Positions 11,513 to 20,923 of a DNA stretch of 64,000 nt are shown one piece after another. A model generated the notes under the pieces. That model did no database searches. It saw nothing but the letters and a program-made list of their open reading frames with translations, and was not told the DNA's origin. The translations under genes were made by a program, and so were the position numbers. Numbering within the stretch: the first letter of the stretch is position 1; each line of letters starts with the position of its first letter. The stretch comes from Pseudo-nitzschia pungens (taxonomy: Eukaryota > Bacillariophyta > Bacillariophyceae > Bacillariales > Bacillariaceae): contig CM074758.1 of assembly GCA_037355855.1 (NCBI GenBank), forward strand, positions 5,367,001 through 5,431,000. The letters run 5' to 3'.

Positions 11513-11869
11513 GATGTTTCACAGTGAACTGATGCTCCTGTGTGAAAATTGAAATTATGTTTGTTCATCTTAAAGGCTCCGAAGCATGAATTCATTAGGC
11601 AATTGCTTGATCGTAACAATTGATCTCGAAATGTTTAAAATGTAAACACGATGTGATCCTTTTTTTCACCGTGGAACAAAACAAGTTTGAACTGAATGTT
11701 TTGGAAACTGAAAAAAAACCGTTGTCCATAGGCATTACTAACAGTCAGGGGTCGGTCATGCGTCGTGTGCAAGGTTTTGTTTAGCGGGTAATAATAATGA
11801 TAGGAATAACGTATTGGTTTGCAAAGAAATCAATGTTACTCCCACCACTTTCTGTTCGCATCGTGTTAA

Positions 11870-12650
11870 AATGTATTGTAGTACAGCCTACTGCAAGCAA
11901 CATACAGTGGTCACTACTAGCAAATAATATTACAGCCTAGTAGTGCTAACAACATACAGTGGGCACTATTATGATGCTAGCAAATAATATTACAGCCTAG
12001 TAGTGCTAGCGACATACAGTGGGCACTATTATGATGCTAGCAAATAATATTACAGCCGAGTGCTAGCAAGCAACATAAAGTGGGCACTATTATGATGCTA
12101 GCAAATAATATTACAGCCGAGTGCTAGCAACATAGAGTGGGCAGTATTATGATGCTAGCAAATAATATTACAGCCTAGTAGTGCTAGCAACATACAGTGG
12201 GCACTATTACGATGCTAGCAAATAATATTACAGCCTAGTAGTGCTAGCAACATACAGTGGGCACTATTACGATGCTAGCAAATAATATTACAGCCTAGTA
12301 GTGCTAGCAACATGTAGTAGTGCTAGCAACATAGAGTGGGCAGTATTATGATGCTAGCAAATAATATTACAGCCTAGTAGTGCTAGCAACATAGAGTGGG
12401 CACTATTATGATGCTAGCAAATAATATTACAGCCGAGTGCTAGCAACACAGAGTGGGCAGTATTATGATGCTAGCAAATAATATTACAGCCTAGTAGTGC
12501 TAGCAACATACAGTGGGCACTATCGTAGTGCTAGCAACATACAGTGGGCACTATTACGATGCTAGCAAATAATATTACAGCCTAGTAGTGCTAGCAACAT
12601 AGAGTGGGCAGTATTATTACAGCCCGGTGCTAGTAAATAATGTTACAGCC
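11870..12650. repeat. 60-bp tandem repeat, about 12 copies
   Basis: The unit contains TGCTAGCAAATAATATTACAGCC and CATACAGTGGGCACTATTA-type segments and recurs every 60 bp (for example the line-exact copies at 11941-12000 and 12001-12060). Some copies are shortened to about 56 bp. It lies between genes B and C, upstream of the gene B start. Element 2 lacks it. Confidence 0.93.
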
Positions 12651-12679
12651 TAATGCCACTAGTATGATGCTCTCATACA

Positions 12680-13270
12680 TACCAACCCTGGACAACCAAC
12701 CACCACTTCGCGCCAAAAGATTTCTACCAGTACCGTACGTACAGTGTACACAGTACTGGAAACCTACACATCTCCTGCGTACAAGCTATACACACCAGTC
12801 ATTTTTTGCGCGTCATTTTTTCTTTCACTCAGCCTGTAGACTTAGTACCATAATGTAGGTACGTGGATGTCTTATTTTTCCTTACCTGTAAAAACAGTAC
12901 TGTCATGTACAGTATATAATGTTATTTTTTCTTGGCCTGTACAAACAGTACTGGCACGTACATACTTTATGTGCATTATTGCGGTGACTTTTGATGATCA
13001 TCACAAAATCGATTTTCCGCCCCACATCGCCCTCGTCAAAATTTTCATAATTTTCATTTTTGTTTCGGTGTTGGAATTTTCTGGCCGGTCCAGTTGAAAG
13101 TGAACCACGAGGCGCCTGGTACCATCTTGGAGAGACAAACGGCAAAGAAAGTATAGAACTGGCCACTCTTGAAATCTTTGTTACCGTTTTCTTTTGCTAT
13201 CAAGGTAGGGTGGGCTGCAGTCCTCGAATCACCTGGCTTACCCAGATATCTACGAGTACGACGCTACGGA
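12680..13270. other. Element 1 conserved internal block shared with element 2
   Basis: This non-coding block corresponds, inverted, to 52690-53270 in element 2. Shared landmarks are CCACTTCGCGCCAAAAGATTT, CAGCCTGTAGACTTAGTACC-like segments, ATCGATTTTCCGCCCCACAT, TTCTGGCCGGTCCAGTT and CTGGCTTACCCAGATAT. Its survival in a copy that has lost all genes suggests a cis-acting role or a recent common ancestor. Confidence 0.75.
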
Positions 13271-13299
13271 CAACAAATATCGATCGTAGGAGGGACGAC

Positions 13300-14190
13300 G
13301 ACAACAGGAGGTACGTACTTCACTTGAACCGATCGGGACGAAGAGGGAAGACGCAGAAAATCCTAACTAACGGTCTGTTGTTGATTTTGTTTTGTACATT
13401 CGGAATAGTGAGGGACGACGACGCCCATCGGAACGAGGAGGGACGACGACGCCCATCGGAACGAGGAGGGACGACGACGCCCATCGGAACGAGGAGGGAC
13501 GACGAAGCAAGGTACTTCACTTGAACCGATCGGGACGAAGAGGGACGACTCAGAAAATCGTAACTAATGGTCTGTTGTTGATTTTGTTTTGTACATTCGG
13601 AACAGTGAACGGCGACGACGATTGGAACGAGGAACGATCGGAAAAGGTATGCATAGTTTCCTAAAAATATTTTCATATTTTCTGCCTTTAAGATGTAGGT
13701 GAATCGTGTATTTTTGATTTAGACTCATTACTAGTACTAACATTTTTCACATCTATCCACCGCTTGTCGCCTAACACGATCGGAACAAAGAGCGACGACG
13801 ATTTCGACGAAGACGATTGTAGCGAAGAGCGACGACGATTTCAGGGTCGACGACAAAGACGATCGAAACATAGCACGACGACGATCTCAGGGACGACGAA
13901 GACGATCGAAGCGAAGAGGGAAGCGAAGGGCGACGACGATTTCGATCGTAGCGAAGAGCAACGACGATTTCAGGGACGACGACAAAGACGATCGAAACGT
14001 AGCACAACGACGATCTCAGGGACGACGAAGGGCGACGACGATTTCGATCGTAGCGAAGAGCGACGACGATTTTAGGGACGACGACAAAGACGATCGAAAC
14101 GTAGCACAACGACGATCTCAGGGACGACGAAGACGATCGAAGCGAAGAGCAACGACGATTTCAGGGACGACGAAGACGACCGAAGTGAAG
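13300..14190. repeat. GACGAC-rich degenerate repeats upstream of gene C
   Basis: Two direct copies of a roughly 100-bp unit lie at about 13311-13410 and 13510-13608; they share GAACCGATCGGGACGAAGAG and GGTCTGTTGTTGATTTTG. From 13790 to 14190 there are further units built on CGATCGAAGCGAAGAGCAACGACG-like text. The same kind of repeat returns after gene C (16381-17045) and in element 2 (55570-55875). Overlapping short ORFs here are side effects of the triplet-like composition. Confidence 0.8.
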
Positions 14191-14208
14191 AGCAACGACC
14201 CTCACATA

Positions 14209-16380
14209 ATGACACGATCCACATCTTCCAAGAGGAACAAAAAAATTGGGACCGACCTTGTTGAAAACAAGGAGATAAGGCAGGAGAGGTTGAGGAGAAA
14301 GGACGAGCAGAAAAGTAAGGACAATTCGTGCCGGTGCAATTTGGGTCGCATAGCGACGTTGACGCAGGCAAGTACAAGGGGGAAGAAGGGCACTAAGAAC
14401 TGTCGACGCACCTCTGATGGAATTGTTTGCACAAGGTGTAACACATTTTCTTGCAGAAAATGCTTGCAGTCTATTTTTAGACTCATAGAAAAAAGGACAG
14501 GCGGTAGCAGCGTCGATCTGCCTGATGGGATCAAACAAATGAAAAATGCTTTGATTGATAACCGGAGAGAGGTATCAGTTTGTCACGGCTGTATTTTTGT
14601 TGATCAAAGAGAGGAGGTACTGAGGTCCCATCGTCATTTCATTCATGTGGAATGCAGACAAGTGCAACTTAGGTTTGATGGTTACATCGTGTTACCAGAG
14701 TACAATGTGATAATCGACACCCCTCTTATCTCGGAGAATGTCATTGATTGCCATGGATTCGGGAAGGAGCCAAACCTTGCTGGAGTGAAACATTTTGTCG
14801 TGGGGTACAATCTTGCTAGAGAAGCTGCAGCAATGGATGTTAGACCCATCAAACTTACCAACAATTCCGACACGGTGAAAACAAGTGTGGTGAATGTCAT
14901 GTGTCCCGGGATTGCCAATCCAAATAAAAAAAGAATGTACAGGGTGCAACTCATCGTAGTACATGGTTCCCAGTGTACCAAAGGCATCAATGAAGTTCCG
15001 GAATATACAGCGGCATCACTCAGCAATTCCAGGGTGTTCTCAGTTCAGGATCGTGGAGAAGAATGTGACGTTACCATCATTGTTGGAAGTTTTTCTGGAT
15101 CACCTAAATTGGGACAGAAACAGAACCTGCTTTTGGCTCGGTTCTATCATGGAAGTGATGCTCTTCAAATGAAGCAGAAGGAGGTTCGATCGTTGTTTCT
15201 GGAAGTTCAGAAAATGACGAGAACTAACCACATAGAAAGGAGTCGTTCTGGGGGCAGCAGTGGAGTATACACTGGACCAACTCGAGCCCTCTTCCAGATG
15301 CTTGAAAACCCGAGTGTTACACCTAGGAAGGGAAATGCAACCTTCGTTGTTCCAGACGGGCACAAAATACGTGTGTTTTACATCAACAGAAGAGGACGTC
15401 CAATTCATTGGGCATATTCCAACCCTCAGTATGGAGGACAGATCGGGCCGATCACCAAGGATTTGTTTTCGCGATACAAATTCTTTCAGCCATTCACAGC
15501 GTCGAAGATAGTCAGTGCGTTACTTCTGAGAGAGCTGAGCAACATTGTTGTTGAAGGAATGGAAGGGGTGCTGAATGTGGTACCTCTTGCTGTTGCGCGA
15601 GAGTTGAGAAACCACAAGAAAGCCACGACCCGTGCAGGTTCGAATGACATTGGTGAAATTTTGTATCAGTTTTGTTCCCTTAATTCCACAACACTTGTGC
15701 AACACCCGGTCGGTCTTCACTATGACAAATTTGGTACAGACGAAGAAGGTACTGTTTTCAGTCTGGAGAACAAGGTTGGTTTTGCCACCAAAAACCCTGA
15801 ATTTCACAGAAAATACGGAATGGGAAGGGGAGGTCGTGGTCCAGAAACATTTGTGTTCTGTTTGCTTGATTGGGGCAAACACAGAAGAGCAAGACGTGCG
15901 GCCGAAGTTAATTTGCAGGCAGCGCAAGTAGAGCTCGCGCAACGACAGGCTGAGTGGCAAGCTGCGTTGGACCGTTGGATAGAAATCGATGAGAATCAAA
16001 ATGCCACTCAGGATGAAAGGTATGAGGCAGAGGCGGAAGAAATGGCAACCCAAGCAGCTCATGATGAAGCCGTGGCAGCCAGAGACGCTGCCCAAGTTGC
16101 CTTTGATCAAGCAGATGCGGCCGTTGCTGAGGCTGATGCTGGAGCCAATAATCCCCCTGGGAATGACGATGAGGATGCTGGTGATGCTGGTTCTGATGCG
16201 GCCGTTGATGGGGCTGATGCTGGAGCCAATAATCCCCCTGGGAATGACGATGAGAATGCTGGTGATGCTGGTTCTGATTCAGATTCAGATTCGGATGCGG
16301 AATTCTACGACTCCGATTTGGAACTTTCGGAATCAGACACGGAGGCAGAGGACGTTTCAGAGTTCAGGCGGAACGACTGA
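14209..16380 (+). CDS. Element 1 accessory protein C, Cys-rich N-terminus, acidic tail, unknown function
   Basis: This is a 723-aa ORF from the ATG at 14209; the frame is open a little further upstream but without an ATG. Residues about 40-120 hold a Cys cluster (CRC, NC, VCTRC, SCRKC, VCHGC) that looks like a zinc-binding module. Residues about 130-560 form a long unrecognised region with VPEYNVIIDTPLISENV, FVVPDGHKIRVFYINRRG and SALLLRELSNIVVEG. Residues about 575-645 are Ala/Glu/Gln-rich and probably coiled coil. The tail repeats GANNPPGNDDE twice and ends in an Asp/Ser run. It is the only element 1 gene on the plus strand, tail-to-tail with the transposase. A role in transposition is inferred from location alone. 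Confidence 0.82.
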   Translation: MTRSTSSKRNKKIGTDLVENKEIRQERLRRKDEQKSKDNSCRCNLGRIATLTQASTRGKKGTKNCRRTSDGIVCTRCNTFSCRKCLQSIFRLIEKRTGGSSVDLPDGIKQMKNALIDNRREVSVCHGCIFVDQREEVLRSHRHFIHVECRQVQLRFDGYIVLPEYNVIIDTPLISENVIDCHGFGKEPNLAGVKHFVVGYNLAREAAAMDVRPIKLTNNSDTVKTSVVNVMCPGIANPNKKRMYRVQLIVVHGSQCTKGINEVPEYTAASLSNSRVFSVQDRGEECDVTIIVGSFSGSPKLGQKQNLLLARFYHGSDALQMKQKEVRSLFLEVQKMTRTNHIERSRSGGSSGVYTGPTRALFQMLENPSVTPRKGNATFVVPDGHKIRVFYINRRGRPIHWAYSNPQYGGQIGPITKDLFSRYKFFQPFTASKIVSALLLRELSNIVVEGMEGVLNVVPLAVARELRNHKKATTRAGSNDIGEILYQFCSLNSTTLVQHPVGLHYDKFGTDEEGTVFSLENKVGFATKNPEFHRKYGMGRGGRGPETFVFCLLDWGKHRRARRAAEVNLQAAQVELAQRQAEWQAALDRWIEIDENQNATQDERYEAEAEEMATQAAHDEAVAARDAAQVAFDQADAAVAEADAGANNPPGNDDEDAGDAGSDAAVDGADAGANNPPGNDDENAGDAGSDSDSDSDAEFYDSDLELSESDTEAEDVSEFRRND

Positions 16381-17045
16381 TTCAAATAGAAGATCGAGGC
16401 AGAGGACGTTTCAGAGTTCGGGCGGAACGACTGATTCAGATAGAAGATCGAAAACGAAGACGATCGAAGCGAGGAGCAACGACGACTTCGAAGACAATCG
16501 AAGCGAAGAGCAACGACGACTTTAGGGAGGACGACGAAGAGAAAGGCTAGACGAAGAGGAAGGCCATCGGAGCGAAAAGCAACGACGATTTCTAGGACGA
16601 CGAAGACAATCAAATCGAAGAGCGACGACGATTTCAAGGACGAAGAGAAAGGCTATCAGAGCGAAAAGCAACGACGATTTTAGGAAGGACGACGAAGAGA
16701 AAGGCTAGACGAAGAGGAAGGCCATCAGAGCGAAAAGCAATGACGATTTCAGAGAGGACGACAAAGAGAAAGGCTAGACGAAGAGGAAGACCATCGGAGC
16801 GAAAAGCAACGACGATTTCTAGGACGACGAAGACAATCAAATCGAAGAGCGACGACGATTTCAAGGACGAAGAGGAAGGTTATCAGAGCGAAGAGCCACG
16901 ACGATTTTAGGAAGGACGACGAAGCGAAAGGCAATCGTAGCGAAGAGCAACGACGATTTCAATGACGACGAAGACAATCGAATTGAAGAGCGACGACGAG
17001 TTTAATGACGACGAAGACAATCGATTTCAATCACGACGGAAGCAA
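16381..17045. repeat. GACGACGA-type degenerate repeats downstream of gene C
   Basis: Imperfect units contain GAAAAGCAACGACGATTT, GGACGACGAAGAGAAAGG and CTAGACGAAGAGGAAGG. They fill the space between the stop codons of gene C and the transposase. They are close relatives of 13790-14190 and of 55570-55875 in element 2. Confidence 0.82.
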
Positions 17046-17095
17046 ATGATACAAAGATTTTATATTGTTTAGTTACCTGCCTAGTGTAGAATGGT

Positions 17096-20000
17096 TCATT
17101 CAGCAATGCCGGTGCTGTCTGATTCCTCTCGTTGTACAGGACAAGAGGAGTAGAGGCTCTCGTAGGTAGTATATGTCATAGAATTATTTCTCTTTTCAAA
17201 GAATGCGAGCCATTGCAATCGATTGTGAACAACCAACCACCGACCATTGTTTATTGGTTCTGCATTCTCGTCCAGTTCAGGAACAACTGCCAGTTCCGAA
17301 AGAATAGTGTCAGTGTTAAATAAATATAAAGTATTGTCGAGATAGCCACTTTTTACAAAGTGAGATGATGTAGACATTGGATCTTCTCTAAACTTTCTGA
17401 CAACCGCGTAGATGCCATCGGAATCGACATTGTATCCATTCACAGCCGATGTGGGTTGTTTCAAATCTGTCACGTGCAGAAAACACAGCATTTGACAGGG
17501 GATTTCAGTGTTATCGTCGACTGCAAACATTGCCCAGTCAAACCATACACTGTTAACTTGGCCTGAATCAGACCTGTATGAGGGGTGACATCGGAACAGG
17601 TAGTTGACGCGATTCACAGAATCCCATCTGTTGTGTTCGGTGAACCCAAATATGCTGGATGTGTCGTTGAGCAAAGGAAGGACAGAGTCACAAACAAAAT
17701 CTAGTACAATTGATGAATGAAATGGTTTGTTGTAGTTCCGTTGTCTGATCCATCTCATCGAACTTTTGGTTCCATCCAGAAAAATGGTGAAACGGGCACC
17801 ATACTGTGTAGGACGGGGGGAAATGACTTTAGGATCACCACCCACTTTCTTCAACTTGTAATGAGAGGTTGCGAGTCGAAGGAGAGATGCTTCTTCTTTC
17901 CGACGGGTTGTCTGATGGACTAAGGTTGCGGCATTTTGTTGAGTATTTTTGGACGGTGCTTTTATTTCAGTCTTGTGGTGACTTTCACTGTATGCAGAAT
18001 CGAAACCTAATGTTGGACCCCACAGACTGATGTACTTCGGAATGTGAAAGTAGAGGTGATTTTTGATAAGTTTTGTTCCCATTCCCTTCCTAAGGCAGGT
18101 GCCATTGATAGTGTTGAGGAAATGAATAATGGTTTTGGGAAGATTTTTGATGCACTTTGTGGTAGGACGGCCGTGTTTGAGAAATTCTTCCATAGAGATG
18201 ATTTGTTCGATAACATCAATGTGCTTCTTCACAAATGAGTTGTCCCTCAAAATTGCAATGCCGGATTCAGAAACCAATGTTAGAAGAATCGAAATCAGCA
18301 TACCACTGTAATCGTGCCCCTCTTTTTTAGTGACAGATAGAAGATTGGAGCTGAATTTAGTTCTGGGAAAGTCGCGATCCGACTGCCTTGAGAGAAGGGC
18401 TCCATATTTTTGAGAGACATGCCCAATTGTATTTACTGTGGAAACACCGGTCTTTAGGTGATCAGCATACGGGCATGGTATTGAACCCTTCATCAGTTGC
18501 TCCAGGGATTCTACCTCTCGTTTGGCACACCCGAGCTGGTGCATGTGGAGGCATTCACCGGGCGTGGCTAGGTGGATGTTGTTTACATTGGTACCAAAGT
18601 TGAGACTGTGGAATGCATTTCTGATTTGGTGGTGAGAAATATTGTTGAAATATTCCTTGGTGGTGGTGGCATCTGAGTCTGGAAATGTATGAAAATCTGA
18701 TGGGACCCAAAGAGAGGCTGTTTGTTGTGCTGATGGAATATTTATGTCCTTGGTGGAACAGTTACAGTGACGGCAAAGCTTTTGTACACCACCCGACCGG
18801 GAACCATATTTGCCACATAATTTATCATGCAGTTCTGTGTCACCGATGACATAGGCTATTGCAAATTTCATTTTGACTTGCCACAATTGGCCGGCATAAG
18901 GGAGAAAATCCCATTGGATGCCTTCCTGGGTGGACTCGCATGCTTCTTTGAAAGATCGGAGCGCCACTTCTAGGGCATTGTGCAGGTTTTGGATTGATTC
19001 TTTTGGAGATGGTTTTCTTGAATGGTGGATGCTCTCCAAATCTGAGTCAGGATGAAAATAGATTGTTGTCCATGCTTCCGGCCTTTTCCTGGTTTCGATG
19101 TTGAATATGCCTAGGGTCATGTTGAGTGGAGTCAGTGATAGTCTTCCGTGCGCATCCAAGCTAATTCCATCCATGTAAAAAATGATGGGAACAAGGATTT
19201 CAGAATTTTCTTCTATGCAGAGGGATCTCCAGGAATCCGACCACCATGATCCGTGGTGCAACTCAGTGATAGGACAAGAATCAGTTCGAACCGGGAAATG
19301 CTCTGGTGACAAGGGGGTATTGCTGTTGGGGAATGACAAATTTTCTTCCATCATTAAATCTGGGTTCGACAGAAGGGAATACAAAGCATCCAGAAAAGAG
19401 CGGACGTAGATTTGGGAGGGTTTGTTGTCGGGAAGCCAATTCACAATTTTGGGCTCAAATTTTGGTTCGGAAGATATGCCAAGATTTTTTTTTATTTCTT
19501 GGAAAATTGCGTCACGTTTTCTTGTTGGTGTAACCTTGAAATCGAAACCAGGAAGATTGTAGCTGTCTTTCGCCCAGTTGAAAATGGTTTGATAAGTGGA
19601 AAGAGGTAGCTTGTGTTGTGATATAATGTTGAGGAGGTTGATTTCAGCAATAAGTTCCGGACGGGGTGGGAACAGAGTGCGATTCCGGAATGTTTCCTCT
19701 CTTTCGTTTATGGAAATGGTGGTGCTTTTCATGATTTCGGAATCAGATATTTCGGTGTCAGAACTGGCATCAAAATTGTCAGGTACATCAACATCGGAAT
19801 CGATTGCATTCATTTGTTCCTCATTTTCAGCCATATGCGATTCGATTGCCTGTCTGTCCATGGGTGGGATGAGTACATTGGCGATCACTTGAGGATTGAG
19901 TGAGGTATGGATAGAAGTTGTTGCGGCGGTGTTCGTTTCGGCAAGGGAGGGGGGGATTTGTGGTCCATTCTGTGTCGTTGTCAGTCCATACTGTGATGGT

Positions 20001-20305
20001 GTGTGTCGGACCAAAGGGAGGGTGACTTCGGCTTTCGCAGAAGAAATAAAATCCATAAGATCGTTCTTAACATAATAAGTTCGGCAATCATTGTTGGAAT
20101 AGAGATGCCTGGAGAGGCCTTGAGATACGTATCGGTAGGTGTGAAAGTGGCTCGATTCTTGTTTGTATCCCTTGAAGGATTGCTGTGATTTTCTCCTTCT
20201 TCCGGAGGCAATGCAGTTGCGACAATGGAATGTCTTGGGTATTCTGGGCTCATTGGCAAAGTGCCTTGGGTCCGACGACGCTTTCGACAAGGAAGCTTTC
20301 GGCAT
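17096..20305 (-). CDS. Element 1 DDE transposase, CACTA/Plavaka-like
   Basis: An uninterrupted ORF of 1069 aa starts at ATG (MPKASLSKASS). The N-terminus has a zinc-finger-like pattern, CRNC ... GLSRHLYSNNDC (about residues 28-80). Residues about 365-410 carry the core PIIFYMDGISLDAHGRLSL, with the first likely catalytic Asp. It is followed by VIGDTELHDKLC (about 490), likely the second Asp, and CRHCNC, a Cys/His insert typical of CACTA/Plavaka-type transposases. Near 582 comes GECLHMHQLG, the region of the conserved HxxxLG segment. In the family these enzymes cut and paste the element at its TIRs. Assignment rests on motif recall, not on a search; KDZ-type transposases are the main alternative. 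No disabling change is seen, so this copy may be autonomous. Confidence 0.78.
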   Translation of the reverse strand: MPKASLSKASSDPRHFANEPRIPKTFHCRNCIASGRRRKSQQSFKGYKQESSHFHTYRYVSQGLSRHLYSNNDCRTYYVKNDLMDFISSAKAEVTLPLVRHTPSQYGLTTTQNGPQIPPSLAETNTAATTSIHTSLNPQVIANVLIPPMDRQAIESHMAENEEQMNAIDSDVDVPDNFDASSDTEISDSEIMKSTTISINEREETFRNRTLFPPRPELIAEINLLNIISQHKLPLSTYQTIFNWAKDSYNLPGFDFKVTPTRKRDAIFQEIKKNLGISSEPKFEPKIVNWLPDNKPSQIYVRSFLDALYSLLSNPDLMMEENLSFPNSNTPLSPEHFPVRTDSCPITELHHGSWWSDSWRSLCIEENSEILVPIIFYMDGISLDAHGRLSLTPLNMTLGIFNIETRKRPEAWTTIYFHPDSDLESIHHSRKPSPKESIQNLHNALEVALRSFKEACESTQEGIQWDFLPYAGQLWQVKMKFAIAYVIGDTELHDKLCGKYGSRSGGVQKLCRHCNCSTKDINIPSAQQTASLWVPSDFHTFPDSDATTTKEYFNNISHHQIRNAFHSLNFGTNVNNIHLATPGECLHMHQLGCAKREVESLEQLMKGSIPCPYADHLKTGVSTVNTIGHVSQKYGALLSRQSDRDFPRTKFSSNLLSVTKKEGHDYSGMLISILLTLVSESGIAILRDNSFVKKHIDVIEQIISMEEFLKHGRPTTKCIKNLPKTIIHFLNTINGTCLRKGMGTKLIKNHLYFHIPKYISLWGPTLGFDSAYSESHHKTEIKAPSKNTQQNAATLVHQTTRRKEEASLLRLATSHYKLKKVGGDPKVISPRPTQYGARFTIFLDGTKSSMRWIRQRNYNKPFHSSIVLDFVCDSVLPLLNDTSSIFGFTEHNRWDSVNRVNYLFRCHPSYRSDSGQVNSVWFDWAMFAVDDNTEIPCQMLCFLHVTDLKQPTSAVNGYNVDSDGIYAVVRKFREDPMSTSSHFVKSGYLDNTLYLFNTDTILSELAVVPELDENAEPINNGRWLVVHNRLQWLAFFEKRNNSMTYTTYESLYSSCPVQREESDSTGIAE

Positions 20306-20695
20306 GGTGGTGTGTGTTTTTGTGATACGATTCTTACGCCATGTCCCGGGATTCTTAGCTGGGGTACCGGTATGTGATGTGACACCACTGAAAAAAAAAG
20401 TTCACAAAGGTGCACGACGTAACACTTTGGTGTGATTGAGGTAAATTGGATTTAAAATTATTTGTTGTGTTGAGTCAAGTGTGTCAAATGTGGAAGCTTT
20501 CGGCATGGTGAAAATAAAATAAATTGAAATAATTGTTTGTTGTGATGCGAAGGGAGGATTCTTAGCTGGGGTACCGGTATGTTAGGTGACACCACTTAAA
20601 AAAAAAGTTTTACAACGGTGCGCGATGTAACTGTTGTGTGATTGAAGATGATCTGATTAAAAATTATTTGTTATATTGAGTCAAATGTGTCAAAT
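20292..20695. repeat. Tandem duplication (about 201 bp x 2) of the transposase start and upstream region
   Basis: Copy 1 (20292-20492) and copy 2 (20493-20695) both begin with GAAGCTTTCGGCATGGTG. Both contain TTCTTAGCTGGGGTACCGGT, an A-run, and end in GTCAAATGTGTCAAATGTG-like sequence. The duplication therefore repeats the transposase start codon context and its presumed promoter. Copies differ at many sites, so the event is not very recent. Confidence 0.88.
20402..20506 (-). CDS. Possible 34-aa upstream ORF created by the start-region duplication
   Basis: The second copy of the transposase start (CACCATGCCGAAAGCTTCC) lies 201 bp upstream of the first. It opens a 34-codon ORF that begins MPKAS, like the transposase, and then ends at a TGA. 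If transcription starts above it, this would be a decoy start that lowers transposase translation. Nothing shows that it is translated. Confidence 0.3.
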   Translation of the reverse strand: MPKASTFDTLDSTQQIILNPIYLNHTKVLRRAPL

Positions 20696-20699
20696 GTGT

Positions 20700-20899
20700 A
20701 AAATGGAATGAAAAGGTGACGAGGGACTGAATATCAGGGTCTAGATCAGAACATTTTCCAGAAACCGATGCAGAGATGGAGAAAAAAAAGGAATAAGGTT
20801 GAGAATAGTGGAAAAAAGGTTGTGAAATAAAAAATTGTGGTCGCGTTTTTCTGAGAAAAGTCGCGATTGGGTTGCGATCGGGTCGCGATGGGTCGCGAT
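20700..20899. promoter_or_regulatory. Element 1 right subterminal region with TCGCGA repeats
   Basis: Next to the right TIR, GGGTCGCGAT-type units are repeated about four times (20849-20899), with palindromic TCGCGA cores. The same region, inverted, forms the left end of element 2 (49971-50220) with high identity. These are the best candidates for transposase-binding sites. Confidence 0.65.
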
Positions 20900-20923
20900 G
20901 GGTCGCGAACCAGTTTTCGGACG
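20900..20923 (-). repeat. Element 1 right terminal inverted repeat
   Basis: This is the exact inverse of the 24-bp left TIR, ending ...CAGTTTTCGGACG. It is followed by TT, the target duplication. Confidence 0.92.

Larger units (their letters stand above)
5472..20923 (-). mobile_element. Element 1: 15.45-kb multigene DNA transposon with 24-bp TIRs
   Basis: Both ends carry the same 24-bp inverted repeat starting CGTCCGAAAACTGGTTCGCG. It is flanked by a 2-bp duplication TT (5470-5471 and 20924-20925). Inside are four genes: a two-exon gene at 6089-7746, an acidic protein at 9236-11512, a Cys-rich protein at 14209-16380 and a CACTA/Plavaka-like transposase at 17096-20305. Blocks of satellite DNA separate them. 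Element 2 (49947-56347) has the same TIRs, the same left and right subterminal regions and a shared internal block, which confirms the boundaries. A 2-3-bp duplication and TnpA-like companion genes fit the CACTA/EnSpm group, although the tips do not read CACTA. The strand is given as that of the transposase. Confidence 0.88.
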
